From Candidatus Omnitrophota bacterium (GTDB lineage: Bacteria > Omnitrophota > Koll11 > Gygaellales > Profunditerraquicolaceae): a stretch of 11,862 nt of DNA. Both the position numbers and the translations under genes were made by a program. This document shows, in pieces, positions 1 through 9,000 of this stretch. The number at the start of each line of letters is the position of its first letter. Position 1 is the first letter of the stretch. The notes beneath the pieces were generated by a model, which was not told the DNA's origin, did no database searches, and saw nothing but the letters and a program-made list of their open reading frames with translations. The stretch covers positions 1-11,862 of the forward strand of contig JAQTRA010000022.1 in the NCBI GenBank assembly GCA_028712045.1. The letters run 5' to 3'.

Positions 1-3000
1 TCGACGCCCAAATCAGCTCAGATAATGATAATACTTTAAGAGATGTCGTGGGCGCCCAAGAAGATTTCTCAGATAAAATAAATTTAAAAGGCATAGAAAT
101 AGATGTTAAAGCTCTAATTAAAAAAGCCATTGAAAGGTATAACCGGTATGAATTAAGGCATCATCGCCGGGCGGGCAGGATAACGCCTTTAAAGGAGTTC
201 TTGCTTATTCAATTATTAATCGAAAATAAGTCTTTTGAGGAAGTAAGGGTTATGGCGGAAAAACAATTTGGCCATAAATTTAATACTAAGCAAAATATGA
301 GCGCTACAGCCTGGAGTGTGGTGGAAAAATTAGAAACTAAAGTTAAATATAATTCACTTAAACCATTTTTTGATTTTAAAAAAGTAGAAGAAAAAATGGG
401 TGTTCCGGGACTATTTGGGAAGATATCGCTAAGGTATAATATTAAAAATTCGAATAAAGTTGTTTCTTCCAGCCCAATTTATTTCCGGGGATTACAGCCA
501 GTAAAACACTTTGATTCCCAGGCTCCGCCTTTAGTATATATTTTTGCTTTTCAACCTGCTTCGAAACTGAATTCCCCAGCGGTAATGGTAAGCTCACCGG
601 TAAGCAACATAGTTTCATCTGAAGTTAAATCTCGCGGTAAATTAAGCTCCATTTTAAGTTCTGTTATTAAAGGCAAGAACTCCCGGCAAAGAACAAAGGC
701 TTTAGTCGGTATGTTGTCTACTAACTTTTCAGTGGATCATTTTGTAACTTGGCCTTTAAAGTTTTATTTAAGCAGCGCGGTTTACTGGTTTGGCAGTATC
801 GAAGCCTGTATTCTCTTAACTCCGGTAATTTTCTTTTTTCTCGGTGGAATCATCCGGTTATTTTTATTCGCCGGTTATAAGTTAATCTGGCGCGATAGCG
901 TTCATCTGACTAAAATTGGCCTGGCAGTAACATTTTTCCCTGAAATCGGCAATCTAGCGCCGATCACTTATGTTTTGAGTAATCTGGCGAAAGATCGATT
1001 AGCGGAAGTAATATATTTCACCAAGGATGTGAATAAAATCTCAGAGCTTATTGAAATTAGCGTTTTAAAATACACCCATGCATCTAACCGGGAGATTAAG
1101 GCGGTAGTAACACATTCTCTTTCTTTAGCTGAGAAGATTTACTACCATCAGGATAAAAGGCTGAAAGATTATAATTACCGCAGGTTTAAGATCAGGGGGA
1201 CAAAAGACTATAGCCTTAAGAGGGTATTTAATCTGATTAAGCGGCAGGATTTAACCGATATGTTGCCCACGGGTTTAAAACTGAAAGGCTGGTTATTTAA
1301 AAAGGTATTTAATATTAACCTGCCGGGTTATAAAAAAGGAACCCGTCCGATTTTAATTATTGAAACAGATAGAGAACGCAAAATATTTAAAGATCGGCTG
1401 CTGCAAACCAATACTTGCGAAGAGTTTTTATCCAGGATTTATTATTTTGATATCAGTAAATTTTCCGCAGAGTTGCCCAGGGCTAAAAAAGGCGGCCTCA
1501 GGCCTGATTTTAACCTGGATGTTTTTATCCGGCCGATGTTTTTATCCGGCAGTTCTCCGCTAATATACAACAATGCCCGGGTTCCTCAGCTTCCTGCTTC
1601 CAAAAGAAGAATTCTGCATATATATGAAAACATGATTTTTACTCAAGAAAGAATCAGCCAGGCTTTAAACCTTTTAAGCTCATTAAGGGTTGAGTCTTAC
1701 CGGCAAACCGGGTTACCGGCGGATAAAAATACAGAGTATGCGGCTGTTTTAAAAGAGTTAAAAACAATTTTAGGTAAAATGAGAGGCACTAAAAATAAGA
1801 TTACCGAGGCCAATGAAATAACCCTGATGCGCCAGGAAATAGATTTAATGTTAAAGAGCTTAAAAGATGGCCTGACCGAAGGGCTTTTTGATAGCGCATG
1901 CTTAGCTATGGATTTGCTTGAGGCCAGAAAAGAGCGCTTAAGCGTAAAAATGAAGTCTATTGAAGAAAAGGCAAAAAAAGTAATAACGCAGCTTATTTTA
2001 TTAGAGCCGCAAATTCCTTATGATCGCCAGTTGGCTAAAAGTAAAACGAGCATTGTTATTTCTAGTGAGCCAGCGTTAAAAGCTGATATTGGCCAAGAGG
2101 TTACCTATAAATTTTATAGTGTGGATAAAAGGTTCCAAGATAAGATTAAAGAAGAGTTAGGCAAATTAGTAAAAAATTCTTTGCATATCGCTGTAGTAAA
2201 AGTATTTTATGGAGACCATAAACCTGCCTGGCTTCCCCAGAGCCGCGAAGACTTAATTGAATGGTTATCTGAATATTATCCCCGGGATAATACTTTTAAT
2301 CTGAAAGAAGAGCGTCAATTAAGGGCAATTTATTACAGTGTAATGCGGCGGACCCAGTTTAATGTTTTTATAAATGATGAGATTACTGCTAGATTCTGTA
2401 CTATTAAAGTAATAGAGCGCCAGGATAAAAAGATCAAGGTAGAGGTTGAAAACCTTGCTTCCAGCCCAATAGGCCCCAAGATACTAGTTTTTGAATTATT
2501 GAATGTTTTAAAGTCGATAAGATCTAAAAGTGCGAAAGCGATATTCTTAGCAGAATCAAATGTTCTCGCAGATATAGCAAAAGAAGTGGGGCTAAGTGAG
2601 ATTAAGATTGATGAAGAAATTAAGCGTGTTTGTCAGGTATTAGAGCAAAAGTTTAATATGTTTTTAAGTTTTGAAGATATCAAAAAGATATATTTGGCTG
2701 CTCAAATGCTGCATAATCCAGAGTTGGTTACCAGGAGGAATATCCAGGCTGTTTCCGGTTGTATGAACGAAATTTATAATAGCGTTTCACCGGAAAAAGC
2801 AGGAGAGCCGGAAACATTAGTGCCTTTAGCGGAATTAGTGGATGAATACGATGAAATTTCCAGGTCAGGATGGGAAAACAACGGCAAAGGCACCTATGCT
2901 GTAATTTATCGGGATTACAGAGTGCACATCGCTGAGATTATAGGCCGGGGTAAGAATATACTTTCAAATGGCTGCGGCACTGGTGAATTAGAGGAATTAT

Positions 3001-6000
3001 TAATTGCCCGCGGTAACCAAGTAACCGGCTTAGATGTTTCTCCGGGGATGGTTAATGCTTTTAAATTAAGATGCCCCTTGGCGCAAGCATTGGTAGCCAA
3101 TGCCAGTACTGATTTAGCCGGGCTTTTTGATAAAAAAGTTTTTGATGTGATAATCTTCCCGGAATCAATCGGCCATATGGATATCCCGGTTGTTTTAAAA
3201 GAATCTCACCGTTTATTAAAAGAAGGCGGCAGGTTAATAATTACAACTTATGAGCCGTCAGATATGCTAAATAACCGGCTATTTAAAAGCTACCGGCGGT
3301 TATCTCCTTCGGTATTAGCGAAAATGGCTGAAGATGCCCAGTTTAAAATTATTAAAAAAGAAACAATGGATTTTGAGGAAGCTGAGGACCCCAGGTATTA
3401 TATGCCGGGTAATGTTATTGTTATTGTTGGTTTAAAAGACAAAACTTTAGCATCATCCTCGCCAGTAAATAATGACCCGGAGCTTAACTATAATGTTTAT
3501 TTTCACGGTACTTCAGTAGATAAATTTGTTTTGATACTAAAAGACGGGTTAATCCTGCCCAAAACTATCAGCAGTAAATACTCTAAACCGGTTGTTTATT
3601 TATCCAGCTTAGTCTATAACAAGCCGGGTTATTTTTCCAGTGGGGTATTGTTATATCTGAGCCGGATCAAACTTGCTGAGCAAAGAGTTAATTTTTTCAG
3701 AGATAGGGATGGTACCTATTTTGTATCTTATAATCCCATTCCCCTGGAATGTGTAGTAGACATAGAATATTATAAAGTAACCAAAGACCCGTTATTGCTT
3801 CGTAAAGTTGATGTCGCGGCAAAGGCCGCAGGGGTCCTCGATGATGCCGGTTATCAGAAAAATAGAATTTGGCTGAATGAAATTATCCTTGGTGAAAAAA
3901 GTTCTTCGCCGGTAATATCTCTAAAATTTTTCTCTTCTAGCCCGGTTACGAATATGATCGACCTGGAATTCGTGGCCAGGCGGCTTTTTGAATTGTCACG
4001 TAACTGGTATATAGTTGCCAAAGGGAATAAGGATCTTTTTGATTACCGCCGGCCGGATGAACATGTTATTGAGGGTGTGCTTAACGGATGTAAATTAATA
4101 AATTCGAATCTGGAAACAGTTTTTCAGGATATTAATCAATTTATTCTATTCTTGGCGGATCTGAATCTGGATATTGTCAAGCCTACCGGCGAAGATCGTT
4201 GCGGCAGAAATTTTAAAAATTACCAGGGTATCCGGGCAAGCATACCTAAAGATACTAAAAACAGGTTATTTGCCAGGTGGTTTGTCCGGAATTATAAAAA
4301 AAATAAGGGAGGAGAATACCCGTTTTTTATAGCTGCGGAGTGCTTTGTTAAATTAATTCATTTTCAGATTTTTGGTGAAGGTAATAAACGTACTGCCTGT
4401 CAGTTATTAAACCTCGTGCTGATAAATTTTGCCGGGCAGCAGTATGTTTTAAGCCAGGACAGCGTGCATAAGTATTTTAAGATGTGTGATGATATTGTAA
4501 CTTATCGCAGCTGGTATGGTTATTTTACGCCAAAATCTGTATGGGAAAGAAAACTGGTGAAGCAATTCGCTACTTTTTTACTGCAAAATGCTCAGAAGGC
4601 CCGCGTTATCAGAGCATCATCTTCACCTTTAATGGCTCTTAAGTTCGAGCCCGAACCATTGGGCCGGGCTAAAGCTTGTTTGGATGGTTTCTGTTGTTTT
4701 TTTGAAAAAGAAAGGCGTTATCCTGAAATTGAATCTTTTCTGAAAACAAAGTATGGAATCGGCTGTAGTATAGCCAGGGAAGAAGTAATATTAACCCGAT
4801 TGATGGCTGGTGACCGCGAGTCTGAGGTTAGCAAAAGATTTCCTTGCTGGCCGTTGCAGGTAATTTTTGATTATTCCCAGGCTTTAGGTATTACAATTGC
4901 TACCCAGTGTTCTGACTATCACTCTAGGCCGTCAAAGTGCGTTGAGTATTCATTTAAAGGTGAATTCGGCAATTGTCTTTACCGGCAATTTTTGTTAGGG
5001 ATGACGGATTTTTCTTTACTTTTACCTAAAACTTCTATTTTGGCGGATAAAGTTGTGTTATCGCAAAAGGATTTAGGCAAGCTTGGCGGGGGAGTATATT
5101 TTTTGCCAGCCGCGTTTATGTTTTTCAAGGAACAAATAATACGGGAAAATAACAGTTCCCTGCCGCTTAAATTTATTTTTGTAAAAGATGATCAGGTGGT
5201 TTTGTCTGCTTCTTCCATGGTCAGAGAAACTGCAGATTCAAAAGCCATAACCCAGAATCTTAATGAAGTAGGTGATAAATGGTCTTCGGTAATTGAAGGA
5301 TTAGGCAGGCATGATTCGATAAGAAAGCGCCCTAATAATCAAGTTAATCAGGCTTTTGCGGAAGGGTATAATTTTGTTCAAGCGCATAAAAATGATAAAT
5401 TTGGCAGTAAATTCGGTAAAGGGGTAATAGCATTTACCAGTTTTCTAATTGAAATAAACCGGAAGGTATTGAAGGGTACGGCTGAATATAGATATTCTTC
5501 CAATGTTTTTTCAACCGGGGGTTTTAGTGGCATAGCGTTAGAAAAATTTTCCCGCTGGTTTATCAAGAACAACCAAAAAAATATTAATCCTTATTTATTC
5601 GCTGCCCGGTGTTATGTAAAAGTATTATATCTTAAACTATTTGAAGAAGGGAACCATCGCAGCGCATTCTTGTTATTAAATTTTGTATTGCTTCAGAGAG
5701 GTTTAGGGCGGTGTTTTATAACTACGAATAATGTTTCTGAATATTTTAATTTAGCCAACAAGATAGAGCTAAATCTTTCCAAGCATGATCCCCGGGTATT
5801 AGTTTCGGTTACTTTTTTTGTCAGACAAGCAATATATGCCCGGCGAGTCCGGAATTTTATAAAGAAGAACATTGTTGATCAAGATTCTCCGTTATCTTCT
5901 ACGATGGAATCAGGAAAATTATCTTCCAGCCCAGTAGGATTTCCGGCTATTGAAAAAACAAGATTTTATAAGATTGATAATGCAGATTTTGTGGATGGTA

Positions 6001-9000
6001 CAGAAAGCGGGTTTTGGTTTATTGAGAAGCCATTAAAGAATATCTGTACGGCTTGCGCGCTCATAGTATTTTTAGTTGAAGACGGAAGGATCTTTTTGGC
6101 GCATATCAGTCCTTATGTATTAGGAGAAGGTTTTAAAAATATGATCAAGGATTGGCAGAAGTACTTCTTTTTTGAAAGAGAAACTATTTTTAAGCCTACT
6201 ACCAGGATAATGATAGCGCATCGAGACAATCATAGCCGGTTTGCTAAAGCGCTTAAAAATTTCCTGGTTTCCTGTGGTTTAATTCCAGAAAATATAAAAA
6301 TAGATCCCGCGCGGCAAGGTGGGTACTTAAAAACAGAAACCACGGGAATTTTTATCTGGCCGGAAGAAAAAGCCATCCAGATCCATTATGCCATCTGGTC
6401 CGGGAGCAGTTATGAAGTTGAACGCGCTAATCAATACTCTTTATCTAAAGAATTTGTCCTTTTAAAGGGTTCATCTGGTTTGCCTAAGATAGCTTCTTCC
6501 GCGGTAAAAATGTTGCCGGATGATTATTTTACGGAAAAAATCAAAGAAGCAATTTCTTTAAGGGATTTTGCTGCTGTCCGGATTAGCCAGCCTCACCCTG
6601 TTCAAGATAGGTTAACTTATACTAAGATTACTTTTATGCTTCCCGGCAGGGATTTTATTGGTACTGAGCCGGAAAGTATTCCGGTTATAGAGCAACGTTT
6701 AAAAATTAACCCCGCACAATTAAAGATGCTTAACGAGATTATAGAAATAAATGGTATTCAGGCAGCCTTAGCGGGTTTTATTTTAGTATTTATTAAAAAA
6801 CAAGAGCCATATTATGGAGTTTACAATAAACATCTCTTTTTAGATTTTGATCTGCTTGATGAATCCAGAAAAGAAGAACTTAGCCGTGTTCTTAAACAAT
6901 TAATTAGCCAGCGAGAATATATGTTTGCTGGTTTGGGAAATTTAACTTTTGAATTATCGGATATCCGGGCTATACATCCATCCAGGCGTTCTGAGGAACT
7001 TCGTCAAGCCATGGCTAAGCTGGCAGAAGAGGCTTCGTTTATGGTCAGCTCTCCGCTAGGTAATGGCCAGAGGCTTATTGCGATAACCTCTGCCTTGAAT
7101 TCAGAAAAACTTCGCCAGCAGATAGCTGAGAATAATCATGAGATTATTATTTGGATTCATCCGTTATTATTGGAAAACATATTAGATGATTATATCTCCT
7201 GGGCTTTTCAGGGCTTTCCTTATATAGAGTTAGCCCAGATAAAAGAAAATATATTCAGCCAATACCGGGAATTTATTTTTAGATTAGTTAGTTATCTTAA
7301 ATCCTATCCTGCGCCAATATTTGTGGGAGTAGGAGATAGGCGTTACTCTAAAGATAAGATAAAATTAGAGGTGAAAAAAGACCTATTGCCAGAGGTGAAT
7401 AGATTATTTGTAGAAGGTAATTTACAGGGAGTCTTGATCCCCACTTATTTTACTGATCCAGAGCCGGTGGATTTGGATACAATTGCTTATCCGGTTAACT
7501 TATCCACAAATTGGGAAAGGTTACAGTGGATATTAAAAGTTAATCTGGGCGTAGAAAAAATAGTTTTAGTCGGGGAAATGAATGAACCTGGAATAAATAA
7601 TTCCCGGAGAGGATGTGTAATATCGGCAAAGGAAAATCTTGCTGATTTTAAGGTGGAGATAAGGGAGGCTTATACATTCCCTTACGCGGCTTTAAATATT
7701 ATCGAGTCAGCTAGCTTCAGCTCTCCAGTGAGTAGAGCCGGCTCTTTGAATATCTCTAATTCTGTAAGTATGGAATATGAAACTTATAAAGATAGGATTA
7801 CCGGTAAATCAAGATTTAGATTAAATATGTCTGTTTTAGGTAGATCTATCGGAAGCATATTCTTAGCTTTGGAAAAAGAGGGGATTGTTTTATATACTTG
7901 TTCGGATTTTAAAGTTGAAGAAGGAAAAAGACAAAGAGGTTATGGTTCAGTTATGTTGCCTGTTGCTTTTACTTATGCTCAGAAAGAAGCTAATAAATTA
8001 GGCTTATATCCTAAATGGGCATTTGTTTATTACCGGTTAAATATTAGGTATGATTATAGAGAAGTTCTGCCGATTATCAGTTTATTAGAAAAGTTAGGTT
8101 TTCGCACCTACAGTTATGAAAAAGATGATCCGTTAATAAATGATGAAGCTTTAATAAAGTTGAGGAATAATCTTACTGCTCCTTTGACTTTAGTCGAGAT
8201 CGATCCTTGGTATATAGAATTAGATAAATTAAGTAAGTTGTTTTCTGCATCTTCTGAAAGCGGCATAAGCTCTCCAATTAATATCCAGGTAACTGGAATT
8301 CTAGGTGGAAAAAAAATATCCTTTAAAAATATATTAGATTCTAAGATGAGCATTGAATTGATTTTAGATAAAGAGCCCAGCGGGAAGGGGCAGGTTGATT
8401 TATTATACTCTATAGGTTTTAATGGTGAATTATTTAAAGGTAATCGGGTAAATGTGGTAATGGATTTAGAGCATCAGGAGATAAGTGTCCCGGTTATATA
8501 CACGCTTAATAACAGAAAGACAGGCGCAGATAAGGGTATCGGATTAAGTGTCCTTGAATTCTTACGCTTAGAGGTTTTGCGTTTAGGGTATACGGTTCGT
8601 TTCGTTGACCTCCAAAATCGTAAATTAGCGCAAATGATTAAGGTATTTTTTACAGATTTAAGGCAGGCGGCGGAAAGAACTAAGGGTTATGACTCTGACG
8701 CTATTGTTTGGCGGGATTGGTTAAATTGCAATATTATTGGTAAGCCTAAAACAGAGATTACTCTTAGTTTTTCCAGTTCTCCGGCTGGATTGAAAGTAAA
8801 ACACTCAACCATTGATGTTATGGATAACTGGTTTTTCCAATTTTTAAGGCTCAGATACGAAAGAAAAACATTAGAAACAGGCTATAAGAAGCTGGTTGCC
8901 GCATTAAATATGGCAGAAATGATTTATTGCCCGGAGGCTAAAGCTGAAACATTATCTACAATGGCCTTTATCCAGGCAATGTTCGGTAATCTTGAAGAAG

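Noticed and set aside
1360..1563. 67-codon ATG frame on the + strand
   Set aside because: It overlaps the continuous frame in another phase and its translation has no recognisable family; a shadow.
2915..3100. 61-codon frame on the - strand
   Set aside because: Antisense to the glycine-rich methyltransferase motif; a shadow of the real gene.
4359..4391. Active Fic AMP-transferase
   Set aside because: The motif is close to canonical but the histidine position is Gln, and H1453 is two residues out of register, so I do not call it an active enzyme.
5378..5572. 64-codon frame on the - strand
   Set aside because: Antisense to the second Fic-like domain, no family signature.
7611..7670. Isochorismatase hydrolase domain
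   Set aside because: Only the G-C-V-x-S-A segment matches; the family's N-terminal Asp and Lys signature are not evident, so it is left as unassigned.
8114..8353. 79-codon frame on the - strand
   Set aside because: The longest alternative frame, but antisense to the GNAT-like region and without recognisable motif.
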